64,000 nucleotides of DNA from Deinococcus hopiensis KR-140 (GCF_900176165.1 NZ_FWWU01000009.1:856001-920000), one strand, 5' to 3'. Positions 38,890-50,265 are shown, numbered from the stretch's first letter. A program made the numbers and translations. Notes: a model not told the origin generated them from the sequence alone.

Positions 38890-40154
38890 CGACGAAGCGG
38901 ACGCCGCAAGGGCTACCGGAGCGGTCTCCGGGCCCTCGCCCGCCGGGAGCGGTGCGGCGTTGGGTGGTGTGGCGCGAGGCGCTGCTCGCCGCGCTGCCCG
39001 CGCTTATGGCGGCGGCGCTGCTGACGCTGGCGGCCCGGCCGGCCTACGACACGGTGGTGCGGCGCAGCAGTGGCTGGAGTCCCTACGCCTACCAGGGCCT
39101 CGCGCAGGACGTGCAGGCGTACCAGGTGGCGCTGCTCGATCCAGAGGCGTCGGCCGCCGAGCGGCAGTTGCGGCGTGACATCGTGCTGTCGAGCCTCAAT
39201 GCCCCCGGACAGTTCTCGCTGCTGCCCGTGGTGGAGACCTACGGGGAAGCGCGGCTGAGTCACATCCGCGCCCTGCTGCGGCGCGGCACACCCGGTTCGG
39301 CCGCCGCCGCCGCCCGCGAGGCGGTCATGCTCAACGCCCAGGCGAGCAGCCTGACGCACGACACGCAGGCGCAGGCGCTGGAGGTCCTGACCTTTCTGCG
39401 CTGGGTGCTGGTGGTGGCCGCCGCCTTGACCGGCCTGCTGAGCATGTTGCTGACCGCCCGGGCCCTGCTGCGGTGGCGCGCCGAGCGTGAGCGTCAGGCC
39501 CACCGCGAGGCCCGGCAGCGCGAGGCGCTCGACTTTGCCAGCCATGAACTGCGCCGTCCCCTGCAGTCACTGCTGCTTGCCAGCGACCTGCTGCGGCAGG
39601 CCGAGACGCCCGAGCAGCGCGCACATCTGCTGACCCTGATCGAGGACAGCGCGGGCCAGATCGCCAGCCGGGCGGACCTGAGCCACCTGCAGGACCTCTA
39701 TCTCGACGCTGTGCTGGACGTCACGCAGCTGGATCTGCGCTCCCTGGTGGAGCGGATGGAGGCACCCCGCGTGAGCGTCGAGGTGCCCGCGCAGCCCCTG
39801 GTATGGCTGGTGGACGCCGCCCGGCTGCGTCAGGTGATCGAGAACCTGGTGGAAAACGCGCTGAAATACACCGGCGGTCCGGTACAGGTGCGCCTCGCCC
39901 AGGTGGACGGCCGGCCCGAGATCACCGTGCAGGACGCGGGCCCTGGCATTCCCCCCGCGCTGCGTGAGCGCCTTTTCTGGCCCTTCGAGCGCGGACAGGG
40001 CCACGCGGCGGGCGGGCAGGGGCTGGGCCTGACGCTGGTGCGCCGCCTGGTCCGCGCCCACCGGGGCGAGGTCACGCTGGAAGACGCCCCGTGTGGCGGC
40101 ACGCTCGTGCGCGTCACCCTGGGTGGGCCGCGTGGCGGGAGCGGGGAGGCGTAG
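38886..40154 (+). CDS. Membrane sensor histidine kinase coupled to the SUOX-fold protein
   Basis: 422 residues. TM1 at about residues 30-50 (ALLAALPALMAAALLTLAA), a helical extracellular region of ~120 residues, and TM2 (LRWVLVVAAALTGLLSMLL). The dimerisation helix has His220 in FASHELRRPLQSLL, followed by the N box IENLVENALKYTG, the G1 box DAGPGIPP and the G2 box GGQGLGLTLVRRLVRAHRG. It should autophosphorylate on His220 and pass phosphate to a response regulator, but none is encoded nearby. The extracellular part has no recognised sensor domain, which leaves room for the upstream exported protein as signal receptor. Confidence 0.9.
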   Translation: MTTKRTPQGLPERSPGPRPPGAVRRWVVWREALLAALPALMAAALLTLAARPAYDTVVRRSSGWSPYAYQGLAQDVQAYQVALLDPEASAAERQLRRDIVLSSLNAPGQFSLLPVVETYGEARLSHIRALLRRGTPGSAAAAAREAVMLNAQASSLTHDTQAQALEVLTFLRWVLVVAAALTGLLSMLLTARALLRWRAERERQAHREARQREALDFASHELRRPLQSLLLASDLLRQAETPEQRAHLLTLIEDSAGQIASRADLSHLQDLYLDAVLDVTQLDLRSLVERMEAPRVSVEVPAQPLVWLVDAARLRQVIENLVENALKYTGGPVQVRLAQVDGRPEITVQDAGPGIPPALRERLFWPFERGQGHAAGGQGLGLTLVRRLVRAHRGEVTLEDAPCGGTLVRVTLGGPRGGSGEA

Positions 40155-40166
40155 GGGAGAGGCGGC

Positions 40167-41168
40167 TCAATCCGCCGGAGTGGCAAACACCTGCGTCCAG
40201 TAGTGGGTGTATTTCGTGTAGGGGCGGCCCACGTACGACACGCCCATGTGGCTAAAGTCTCCCATGATGTTGCGGCAGTGCCCGGGACTGCGCAGCCACG
40301 CCCGCACCACCTCATCGGGGGTGGCCTGCCCGGCGGCGATGTTCTCGCCGCTCGCCTCTGCGCGCACCCCCGCCGCCTCCACGCGCGCCGCGGGGGTGCT
40401 GCCGTCCACCGCACTCAGGTGATCGAAATAGTCGTTCAGGGCCATGCCCGCTGACTGGGCGAGCGCCGCCACCTCCAGCTTGGAATCGCGGGTCAGCGGT
40501 GCTCGGGCCGGACCGCCCTCCTTCAACGTCGTGCAGTTCCAACCGCGCGCCCGCGCCCGGTTGGTCAGCCGCAGCACCTCGGTCTCGAAGGGCACGCTGG
40601 CCGTCAGCGGGGCCATCCGGAACCGAACGCTGCGGCTGAGGTTGCCACCCTCGCCGCTCAGGTGAAGGCTGGCCCGGTACTCGCCCGCCACCACCTGCAC
40701 TGGCCCCGCGCCCACGGGACGGTCATTGAGGGTAAAGGTGGGCGTGGTCCGGCGGTACACCACGCTGCCCGCCGCCGAGAAGCGCACCTCGCCCCGGCCC
40801 AGCAGCACCACCATCTGGGCCCGCTCGCTGCCTGCGCTCTTGACCTCCAGCGTGCCGGTGGCCCGCGAAAGCACCTGTCCGGTGGCCGTGCGCAACGTTG
40901 AACGCACGGTGTAGGTCCCGGGCCGGTAGTAGGTGTGCGTCTGGGTCTGGCCCTGGCCCGCCGTCCCGTCCCCAAAGTCCCATTCCACCCGCTGCTCGGG
41001 GCGTGCCCCCCCCTGAAAGGTGACCTCCAGCGGCGCGAGCCGGTCCTCGTTCATGGAGAACCGGACCTGAAAGTCGCCCGCCGCGGCCTGCGCGCTCACC
41101 AGCGGTTCCCACGGCGCGGCCGCCAGCAACAGCGCCAGCAGCGCCCCCCGTCTTTCCGTTGCCCCCAT
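40167..41168 (-). CDS. Secreted CAP-domain protein with PKD domain
   Basis: 333 residues with a signal peptide. A PKD domain occupies about residues 35-110 (VEWDFGDGTAGQGQTQTHTY is its WDFGDG hallmark), and the CAP/SCP domain about 200-330: VLRLTNRARARGWNCTTLKE, LAQSAGMALNDYFDHLSAVD, SGENIAAGQATPDEVVRAWL and SPGHCRNIMGDFSHMGVSYV, with the two His and the GENIA box of the family. Bacterial CAP proteins are extracellular and have no single established activity. Leaderless start (TAGCCT, 6 nt). Confidence 0.92.
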   Translation of the reverse strand: MGATERRGALLALLLAAAPWEPLVSAQAAAGDFQVRFSMNEDRLAPLEVTFQGGARPEQRVEWDFGDGTAGQGQTQTHTYYRPGTYTVRSTLRTATGQVLSRATGTLEVKSAGSERAQMVVLLGRGEVRFSAAGSVVYRRTTPTFTLNDRPVGAGPVQVVAGEYRASLHLSGEGGNLSRSVRFRMAPLTASVPFETEVLRLTNRARARGWNCTTLKEGGPARAPLTRDSKLEVAALAQSAGMALNDYFDHLSAVDGSTPAARVEAAGVRAEASGENIAAGQATPDEVVRAWLRSPGHCRNIMGDFSHMGVSYVGRPYTKYTHYWTQVFATPAD

Positions 41169-41174
41169 GCGTCC

Positions 41175-41180
41175 AGGCTA
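41175..41180 (-). promoter_or_regulatory. -10 element of the CAP/PKD gene (leaderless)
   Basis: TAGCCT on the minus strand, 6 nt before the ATG at 41168. Confidence 0.55.
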
Positions 41181-41416
41181 GCGGGGAAAGGGGGCAACGC
41201 GCCGTGAGGAGGCGCACGAGGCGTGGCCGCGCAAAGAGCGCAGGGGATGGGCCCGCTTGAGCGGGAACTTCTCTGGCCTTCGGCCCTGCGCCGAGCGCAG
41301 TTGTCCGAATGGCGCCGCGCGTGGAGGGCGCAGCCCTCACGGCGCCCCATCCTCCCCCATGCGCATTGCGCTCGCCGGGCTCGGTCAAAAAGAAGTTCAC
41401 ACGTTGACAACTGCTC

Positions 41417-41543
41417 TAAGTGCACCGTAGTTGATCTTTAGATCAACCGAGCGGAGTGAGAAGCGGAAAATGTGCAGCTCACCGGGAGTGGAGACTTTTC
41501 GGTGCCCTCCTGAAAAGTCGCAACGTTAGGTGCGGTGTACTTA
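41417..41543. repeat. MITE-like element with inverted ends and internal hairpins
   Basis: Ends TAAGTGCACCGTA and (inverted) TAAGTACACCGCA match at 11 of 13 positions. Inside are the hairpins GTTGATC-TTTA-GATCAAC and GACTTTTC..GAAAAGTC, and CCGAGCGGAGTGAG, which recalls the reverse of the CTCGCTCCGCTCGG block of the dispersed repeat. The right end supplies the TAA stop of the sigma-factor gene. Confidence 0.5.
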
Positions 41544-42131
41544 ATTCACGTCCGCCACGCCTGAGAGCAGCTCTGCCAACTGCTCCTTGGCCCTAAACAC
41601 GCGGCTCTTGGCTGTGCCCACCGCCACGCCCTGAATGCGGGCGATCTCGTCATAGGCGAGGTCTTCGACAAAGCGCAGCACCACGGCCTCGCGGTATTCC
41701 TCGGGCAGCTGCATCAGGGCGCGCTGTACGCGGTCTTGCGCGTCGGCGCTCTCGGCGTTTTGCACGGGCGAGCGTGCGCCGCTGGTGACCTCGAAGCCCA
41801 CCTCCTCGCGCGCCTCTTCCAGGCTGAAGCGCTGGAGCTGCTTGCGGCGGTGCGACTCGATCTGGGTGTTGCGCGCCACCTGGTACAGCCAGGGCAGCAC
41901 CCGCTCGCCGGGCCGGAAGGTCCCGATGCTGCGCCACGCCCGGTAAAACACCTCCTGCGTCAGGTCCAGGGCGTCTTCCGAGTTGCCCTCCAGGCGGTAC
42001 AGGTAGCCGTACAGGCGCCCCTCGTAGGCGCTGACGAAGCTGTACCAGGCCTCTTCCTCGCCGCGGCCTAAGCGGGCAAGCAGTTCGGGCGTCAGGACAT
42101 CCGGCTCGGCATTCACGTCGCTTCCCACCAT
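41541..42131 (-). CDS. ECF-type RNA polymerase sigma factor
   Basis: 196 residues. Region 2 is complete (YSFVSAYEGRLYGYLYRLEG, DLTQEVFYRAWRSIGTFRPG, RVLPWLYQVARNTQIESHRR) and region 4 likewise (LPEEYREAVVLRFVEDLAYD, IARIQGVAVGTAKSRVFRAK). The linker between them is normal. No anti-sigma gene follows; the 370 bp upstream of the next gene on this strand are repeat DNA. Its regulon is unknown. Start ATG 42131 has GAGG 4-6 nt upstream. It is the intact counterpart to the dead ECF gene at 16.5 kb but belongs to a different subgroup. Confidence 0.93.
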   Translation of the reverse strand: MVGSDVNAEPDVLTPELLARLGRGEEEAWYSFVSAYEGRLYGYLYRLEGNSEDALDLTQEVFYRAWRSIGTFRPGERVLPWLYQVARNTQIESHRRKQLQRFSLEEAREEVGFEVTSGARSPVQNAESADAQDRVQRALMQLPEEYREAVVLRFVEDLAYDEIARIQGVAVGTAKSRVFRAKEQLAELLSGVADVN

Positions 42132-42204
42132 ACCGCCTCACCGCGGGGGAAGCGTCAGCCTTTTGGCGGTGGCGCTGAGTGGCGGCGCTGGGCGGTGGGC
42201 GCGC

Positions 42205-42210
42205 TACCAT
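42205..42210 (+). promoter_or_regulatory. -10 element of the FUN14 gene
   Basis: TACCAT ends 9 nt before the GTG at 42220. Confidence 0.4.
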
Positions 42211-42219
42211 GCCCCGCAC

Positions 42220-42567
42220 GTGTCTGCGCCGCCCGACTCCTCCGTTTCCCTCCTCGACGCCCTGCGGCCCCTCCTGCCCGATTTTAGCGTCGGCGCGCTG
42301 CTGGGCTTTGCCACCGGCCTGGCCCTCAAGAAGGTGGGGCGCGCGGTCCTCCTGGCCCTCGGCCTGCTGTTTATCGCGCTGCAACTCCTCGCCTATTTCG
42401 ATCTGGTTACGGTCAACTGGCCGCGCCTGCAGGCCCTTTCCGAGCCGTGGTTGCGTCAGGGCGGCGAACTGGGCAGCCGCTGGCTGATGCGCGTGCTGAC
42501 GGCCAACCTCCCCTTTGCGGGGGCTTTTACAGCGGGCCTGCTGCTGGGCCTGCGCGCGCGGGGCTAA
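42220..42567 (+). CDS. FUN14-family membrane protein
   Basis: 115 residues from GTG 42220. The FUN14 pattern is seen in VGALLGFATGLALKKVGRAV, a second helix VLLALGLLFIALQLLAYFDL followed by VNWPRL, and a last GAFTAGLLLGLRARG helix. In mitochondria FUN14-type proteins are outer-membrane mitophagy receptors; bacterial members are small uncharacterised membrane proteins. Monocistronic. Confidence 0.8.
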   Translation: MSAPPDSSVSLLDALRPLLPDFSVGALLGFATGLALKKVGRAVLLALGLLFIALQLLAYFDLVTVNWPRLQALSEPWLRQGGELGSRWLMRVLTANLPFAGAFTAGLLLGLRARG

Positions 42568-42589
42568 GCGGGCTTCGGCCTGATGGGGG

Positions 42590-43190
42590 GGACGCTCACG
42601 GCTGCCTCGCCGAGTTGACCGAACTGCTGGAGGGCTTGGGGTACGAGGTTCAGGGCGCGGGGGTTCACGCTCCCTCAGGGCGGCAGGTCTTTGTGGGGGA
42701 TCTGGTGGACCGTGGTCCCGGCGTACCCGGTGTGATGGCCCGGGTGATGGAGGCGGTGGCCGACGGCGTGGCCCTTTGGGTGCAGGGCCACCACAACCGG
42801 CGGCTGGCGCAGGCCATGGCGGGGCGTCTTCCAGCCCCGACGTTTTCCTGCGGCAGTCACCGGTTGTGGTTGAACACGCCGTCAAGGAGGTGCGGAGCGC
42901 GCTCTCGGCCTTGCCCCCACGGCTTGAGCCAGGCGGCGAGCGGCGTGTGGTCCACGCGGGCGATCTTTCCGGGGCGGCCGCCGACGTGCGGGCAGAATAC
43001 AAATACACGGGCCGGGGAGATGCGCACGGCGTGCGCGAGCGGGCCGGCTGCGTGGGAATGTCCGCCGGACAGCCCCCATCCTTGCGGGCGCTTGACGGCC
43101 CTGCATTTTCCCCAACGGGAAGTGTGTTCCGCTCCTGCCGCGAGGGCCGACGCGCAGGGAAGCGCCGACCGGGCACAACGAAAGACCCTG
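42590..43190 (+). pseudogene. Dead calcineurin-like phosphoesterase (PrpE/Pnkp type)
   Basis: GDAHGCLAELTELLEGLGYE, QVFVGDLVDRGPGVPGVMAR and VALWVQGHHNRRLAQAMAGR match the GDxHG, GDxVDRGP and GNHD metal-binding motifs of bacterial Ap4A hydrolase/polynucleotide phosphatases, but GDVHG has become GDAHG and GNHD has become GHHN. A frameshift near 42840 separates VRSALSALPPRLEPGGERRV, VVHAGDL and YKYTGRGDAHG into another frame, and a further one precedes WECPPDSP. No start codon with a ribosome site remains. Confidence 0.75.
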
Positions 43191-43204
43191 GCCTCCAGGC
43201 CAGG

Positions 43205-43768
43205 CTAGAGGTACGCCAGCGCCCAGTCGCTCGCTCCATGGGCCTGCCCCGCCCGCAGCAGCGCCAGCCCGTCCGGCGTCACGTCCCCCAGGTGCGGAAG
43301 TTCCGCCGCCAACGCCCCGAATTCCTCCAGCGTCTGCTTGGTGGGAGGGTGGATCACCCGGGCCACCACTCCGCCCGCCACCCCGTACACCGCGCCATAG
43401 ACGTTGCCGCGCCGAGCACCGAGCGATACGGCCACCGCTCCGTCTTCTGCGCCGCCCACCAACGCTTCCAGCGTGGGCACGCCGCGCACCGGCGCTCCCC
43501 AGACCCGGCCCAGCCCCAGGGCATAGCTCGCCCCAACGCGCACGCCCGTGTAGGACCCTGGCCCGGTGCCAATCACGATTTCCGAAGCCCGGAAGGGCAG
43601 GCCCGCCTCCGCGAACAGGGCGCGCACGCCGCCGGGCAGCCGCTCGGCGTGCAGTCGGCCCACCTCCTCGGCCGACTGCACCGCGCCGCCCTCCCAGGTC
43701 AGCGCCAGCGTCAGGAAAGGCGTGGCGGTATCGAGGGCGAGCGTGACGGCGGCGGGAGGGGCGGACAT
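43205..43768 (-). CDS. tsaB: tRNA threonylcarbamoyladenosine biosynthesis protein TsaB
   Basis: 187 residues. LALDTATPFLTLALTWEGGA opens the ASKHA fold, HAERLPGGVRALFAEAGLPF and IVIGTGPGSYTGVRVGASYA are diagnostic of TsaB, the scaffold that with TsaD and TsaE installs t6A37 in tRNAs. It is shorter than E. coli TsaB at the C-terminus, as is common outside proteobacteria. Start at ATG 43768 is supported by TACAAT ending 7 nt upstream, which excludes the ATG three codons earlier. Confidence 0.92.
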   Translation of the reverse strand: MSAPPAAVTLALDTATPFLTLALTWEGGAVQSAEEVGRLHAERLPGGVRALFAEAGLPFRASEIVIGTGPGSYTGVRVGASYALGLGRVWGAPVRGVPTLEALVGGAEDGAVAVSLGARRGNVYGAVYGVAGGVVARVIHPPTKQTLEEFGALAAELPHLGDVTPDGLALLRAGQAHGASDWALAYL

Positions 43769-43775
43769 GCGTGGC

Positions 43776-43781
43776 ATTGTA
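43776..43781 (-). promoter_or_regulatory. -10 element of tsaB (leaderless)
   Basis: TACAAT on the minus strand, 7 nt before the ATG at 43768. Confidence 0.6.
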
Positions 43782-43836
43782 GGGCCCGCTTCCAGGCGCG
43801 CTGTCACCGCTGCGGGAACGTGACACGCAGGCGGAA

Positions 43837-43864
43837 TTGGAGGCCCGCCCCCCGGTGGTATGGT
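43837..43864 (+). promoter_or_regulatory. gltA promoter
   Basis: TTGGAG (43837-43842) and TATGGT (43859-43864) are 16 bp apart; the ATG at 43874 follows after 9 nt, so the mRNA has almost no leader. Confidence 0.55.
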
Positions 43865-43873
43865 AGGCGCAAC

Positions 43874-45013
<1,140 letters not shown>

Positions 45014-45046
45014 GCGCGCAGAAAACCGGGAGCAGAGCGCAAAAAG

Positions 45047-45076
45047 AAGCCGGGGTGCAACTGCCCCGGCTTTTCC
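45047..45076 (+). terminator. Rho-independent terminator after gltA
   Basis: AAGCCGGGG (45047-45055) pairs with CCCCGGCTT (45064-45072), followed by TTCCC. Confidence 0.85.
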
Positions 45077-45118
45077 CGTTTGCCCCTCTGTTCTCGGCCT
45101 TCTGCCCTCTGCGCGCCG

Positions 45119-45577
45119 TCAGGCGCTCATGCCCTTGCTGCCGTGCAGCGTCCGTTCCACCGCTTCCGTGACCTCAGCTTCGAAGCGGCGCAGGTGTTCG
45201 CGCAGCCGGGCCAGTTCGTCGGGACCCAGGTCGCGCAACCACAGCACGGCGCGGCCCAACACGGCGAAGGTCAGGGGGCTGTCGTCGTCCGCGTCTTCGT
45301 CTTCCACGGGGTCAAGGTTCAGCGCGCCGTAGTCCAATCCCTGGTTCATCAGGTTCATGCCCATCAGGATGTCGGGGAGGGCGTCTTCCTCCACGAACAG
45401 GTCGAGGTCGAGGTGCAGCCGCACCACCACGCCGCCCGCGGGGTCAGGTTCCGCGAACAGGGCCAGCCGGGTTTCGCCGTCTTGCACGAGCGCGCCGTCC
45501 TCCACCGCTTCGACGGTCAGTCCACTGTCCTCCAGGGCGCGCATGATGCGCTGAAGTTCTGTCTGCGAAACCGTCAT
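45119..45577 (-). CDS. YbjN-like hypothetical protein
   Basis: 152 residues, acidic, no signal peptide. ELQRIMRALEDSGLTVEAVE and VVRLHLDLDLFVEEDALPDI resemble the type-III-chaperone-like YbjN fold, with a following MGMNLMNQGLDYGALNLDP helix. YbjN-type proteins have no defined biochemical role. A very good leaderless promoter (TATACT, 7 nt) fixes the start at 45577. Confidence 0.6.
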   Translation of the reverse strand: MTVSQTELQRIMRALEDSGLTVEAVEDGALVQDGETRLALFAEPDPAGGVVVRLHLDLDLFVEEDALPDILMGMNLMNQGLDYGALNLDPVEDEDADDDSPLTFAVLGRAVLWLRDLGPDELARLREHLRRFEAEVTEAVERTLHGSKGMSA

Positions 45578-45584
45578 GCGGGCG

Positions 45585-45590
45585 AGTATA
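45585..45590 (-). promoter_or_regulatory. -10 element of the YbjN-like gene (leaderless)
   Basis: TATACT on the minus strand ends 7 nt before the ATG at 45577. Confidence 0.65.
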
Positions 45591-45657
45591 GAGCGGGGCG
45601 TGCAGACAAACGGGCCGGGTGGCACGCTCGGAGCCCCCGGCCATCCGCCCTCTGCCT

Positions 45658-46641
45658 TTACCCGTGGTACACCCACGCCTCCCCTTGCCACGTTCGGGCG
45701 AGTTGCCCCAGCAGGCGCAGGTGTTCGGCGTGGGCCAGCGTCTCGGCCAGGGCAAAACGCCGCCCAGCCATGTTGAGCTCTCTCGGAAACATGGCGAGCG
45801 AGAGTTCGTAGGCGCTGCGGGCCTCGCGCCCGGCCTCGGCGCGGATAAAGTCCAGCCGCTCGTGGTGGTGGGCGCGCAGTTCGCGGGCGCGGGCCTGCAC
45901 CCCGTCCATCACCGGACCGTGGTGCCCCACCACCGCGCGGGCGGGGTTGAGGGCTTCGAGTTTGCCCAGCGTCTGGAGGTAATCCCCCAGTGGATCGGGA
46001 CGGGTGTAGGCGTACAGACCGATGTTGGGGCTGATGCGCGGCAAGACGGCGTCCCCGGCGATCAGCAGGCCCCCGCTCTCATTCCACAGGCCCAGGTGCC
46101 CGTCGGCGTGGCCAGGCAGCCACAGCACCTCCCACTCGGCCCCTGCCAGGGGCAGCATCGCGCCCTCACGCAGGGGTTGGACGCGGCTGGCGGGTTGCAC
46201 ACGGGCGCGGGTGCGGCGGCTGTCAAGTTCCAGGGTATCGAGCAGTTCCTGGGGCAGGCCGTGATCCGCCATATGCTTGAGGTGGCCGGGCAGCCACTCC
46301 TCCCACAGGTGCCAGTAGCGCTCTCCGCGCCCGATCTCCACGTCCAGCATCTGCACCGCCGCGCCGCTGCGTTCCTCCACCAGCCCCGCCAGTCCGTAGT
46401 GGTCCGGGTGGTGGTGCGTGATAATCACCCGCTCCACGTCCGGCCAGTGCAGCCCCAGCGCCGTCAGGCCGTCCTCGATGGCCGCCCGCGCCTCAGGCGT
46501 GTCCAGCGCTGTATCGATCATCGTAACGGGGGCCGAGGTATCGATCATCACCGTGACCGTCTTCATGGGGTAGGGGATCGGCACCTGCAGGGCATGCAGC
46601 GTGCCGTGAACGCGCTGGAGGGTGGAAGGGGAGGAGGTCAT
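45658..46641 (-). CDS. Metallo-beta-lactamase-fold hydrolase
   Basis: 327 residues. VIITHHHPDHYGLAGLVEER contains the HxHxDH zinc motif; further ligands are His in WLPGHADGHLGLWN and the Asp in LLIAGDAVLPRISPNI, then His in VVGHHGPVM. A C-terminal helical domain (about residues 235-325, HHHERLDFIRAEAGREARSA) is characteristic of the LACTB2/glyoxalase-II-like subset. Substrate unknown: thioester or phosphodiester hydrolysis are both possible. Leaderless start (TAGCCT, 6 nt). Confidence 0.9.
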   Translation of the reverse strand: MTSSPSTLQRVHGTLHALQVPIPYPMKTVTVMIDTSAPVTMIDTALDTPEARAAIEDGLTALGLHWPDVERVIITHHHPDHYGLAGLVEERSGAAVQMLDVEIGRGERYWHLWEEWLPGHLKHMADHGLPQELLDTLELDSRRTRARVQPASRVQPLREGAMLPLAGAEWEVLWLPGHADGHLGLWNESGGLLIAGDAVLPRISPNIGLYAYTRPDPLGDYLQTLGKLEALNPARAVVGHHGPVMDGVQARARELRAHHHERLDFIRAEAGREARSAYELSLAMFPRELNMAGRRFALAETLAHAEHLRLLGQLARTWQGEAWVYHG

Positions 46642-46647
46642 GCCCGG

Positions 46648-46653
46648 AGGCTA
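46648..46653 (-). promoter_or_regulatory. -10 element of the MBL-fold hydrolase gene (leaderless)
   Basis: TAGCCT on the minus strand, 6 nt before the ATG at 46641. Confidence 0.5.
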
Positions 46654-46798
46654 ACACCGGGGGGAACACTTCGCTGGACTGCCGGCCCCGGACAGGGACG
46701 AAGGCAAAGTGACGATCCGGGCGAGAAGCCGTTCCGCGGGATGCCGTTTCCATTCAGGCCGTTTCCGCACCGGGAAGGATGCCGCTGCGCTCACCCCT

Positions 46799-47148
46799 TC
46801 AAGGCTTGAATTTCCGGACGGCCGCCCCGCCGACAGACGTGAAGAAATTGATCATGTTGCCGTCTGGGTCCCGGAACAGCAGCCAGCGGTTGCTCCATGG
46901 GTGGGTGGTCGGCGGCAAGGCCACGTCGCCGAGAACCGGCCTGGTCCGCGCGTATTCTGCGTCGCCGTCATCCACCTGGAACTCGGTGATGGCGCTGTGG
47001 TTGTCGGCGGGGTGAGCGGCCCCTGCGCCGAACAGGGCGGTGGTGCGCGTGCTGGCAATGGTCAGGGTACAGGGCGGCGCGACCAATTCGGCAAACTCTG
47101 GGGTGGCCCAGAGGGCGCGCGGCCCACGCACATGGTTTCCGGGGAAGC
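46799..47148 (-). pseudogene. VOC (glyoxalase/bleomycin-resistance) gene truncated at its 5' end
   Basis: The frame from about 47115 down to the TGA/TAA at 46799 reads like the last two thirds of a VOC protein: WATPEFAELVAPPCTLTIAS, ITEFQVDDGDAEYARTRPVL and WLLFRDPDGNMINFFTSV, the usual metal-site strand and end. The first ~30 codons with the initial metal-binding residue are missing; the open frame instead begins inside dispersed-repeat copy 3. The gene was apparently cut by the event that brought the repeat or lost its front beforehand. Confidence 0.75.
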
Positions 47149-47286
47149 CGTTCCATCCCCTCCGCTCCGGTGATTCCACGCCTCTCCGCCTGCGTTTTTC
47201 CTGCTCGCTCTGCTGCGTAGCGTTGCCCGTCCGCTCGGGTTGGCCAGTGGTTTCATCACGGATGAACCGGAATTCTGATGATTCCT
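47148..47286 (+). repeat. Dispersed repeat, copy 3
   Basis: Best-preserved left part (CCATCCCCTCCGCTCCGGTG, ATTCCACGCC) and right part (TTTCATCACGGATGAACCGG, AATTCTGATGATTCC). Relative to the other copies it carries about 21 extra bp (TGCTGCGTAGCGTTGCCCGT) within the CTCGCTCCGCTCGG block. Confidence 0.75.
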
Positions 47287-47302
47287 TCCCCGCTCCCAGC
47301 CT

Positions 47303-47767
47303 TTATTCCAGCAGTGTCACCGGCTCCACGCGCACCTGTGCCTCCGCCACATGCAGCCACGCGCAGGCGACGGGCAACCGGAAGCGGCGCGGCCCCACCG
47401 AACCTGGATTGAGGGACGTCACCCCGCCCCGCTCCTCCAGCCGGGGTACGTGCGTGTGCCCGCTGATCACCACCCGGATGCCGGCCACTTCCGGCGAGAG
47501 GTCCAGCGCCTTCAGATCGTGCAGCAGGTAGATCCACACGCCTTCCAGCTCGAGCAGCAGCGTTTCGGGCAGCCCTGAAAGGGGAGGGGAACGGTCCACA
47601 TTTCCCCGAATGGCGTGAACGGGACCGGCCGAAGCTCCGCGGAGCGTCTCCAGCACCTCTACTTTGCCCACATCTCCGGCGTGCAGCACAGCGTCCGCCT
47701 CCCGCACGAGAGCCAGCACCTCCGGGCGCAACAGACCGTGGGTATCGGAGAGAACAAGGACGCGCAT
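47303..47767 (-). CDS. YfcE/MJ0936-type metallophosphoesterase
   Basis: 154 residues, a minimal calcineurin-like fold: VLVLSDTHGLLRPEVL (SDTHG), VLHAGDVGKVEVLE (HAGD), AIRGNVDR (GNxD) and VISGHTHVPRLEERG (GHTH), then SLNPGSVGPRR. These proteins are dimeric Mn-dependent phosphodiesterases acting on artificial substrates; the natural one is unknown. Leaderless start (TACACT, 6 nt). Confidence 0.92.
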   Translation of the reverse strand: MRVLVLSDTHGLLRPEVLALVREADAVLHAGDVGKVEVLETLRGASAGPVHAIRGNVDRSPPLSGLPETLLLELEGVWIYLLHDLKALDLSPEVAGIRVVISGHTHVPRLEERGGVTSLNPGSVGPRRFRLPVACAWLHVAEAQVRVEPVTLLE

Positions 47768-47773
47768 GGGGAA

Positions 47774-47779
47774 AGTGTA
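47774..47779 (-). promoter_or_regulatory. -10 element of the YfcE-type gene (leaderless)
   Basis: TACACT on the minus strand, 6 nt before the ATG at 47767. Confidence 0.6.
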
Positions 47780-47851
47780 AAGGGAGCCGTCGGCCACCGG
47801 GAGTGTGCGGGGAACAGCCAGACGGCCGAAGGCGGACCCCTCACGGCGCCA

Positions 47852-47878
47852 TGAAAACGCCCCCACTTCGGTGGGGGC
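47852..47878 (-). terminator. Terminator of the DTSTTT-repeat protein gene
   Basis: GCCCCCAC (47859-47866) pairs with GTGGGGGC (47871-47878) around a 4-nt loop; GTTTTC follows on the minus strand, 20 bp after the stop codon. Confidence 0.8.
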
Positions 47879-47897
47879 AAGACGTTTTGAATGACGT

Positions 47898-48539
<642 letters not shown>

Positions 48540-48545
48540 CTTAGG

Positions 48546-48551
48546 ACGCTA
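48546..48551 (-). promoter_or_regulatory. -10 element of the DTSTTT-repeat protein gene (leaderless)
   Basis: TAGCGT on the minus strand ends 6 nt before the ATG at 48539. Confidence 0.45.
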
Positions 48552-48613
48552 CCCTTTGGGCCGTCCACGCGACGCCCTTCTCATAAAGGCAATGTAAAGG
48601 AGCTTACCTTCAG

Positions 48614-50236
<1,623 letters not shown>

Positions 50237-50265
50237 CCGCCGCGGCAAAGAAGCTGGGCCAAAGA

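Noticed and set aside
41404..41432. TTGACA followed by GTAGTT as a plus-strand promoter
   Set aside because: The -10 is poor, the spacer falls inside the MITE-like element, and the first plus-strand gene is 790 bp away with its own -10.
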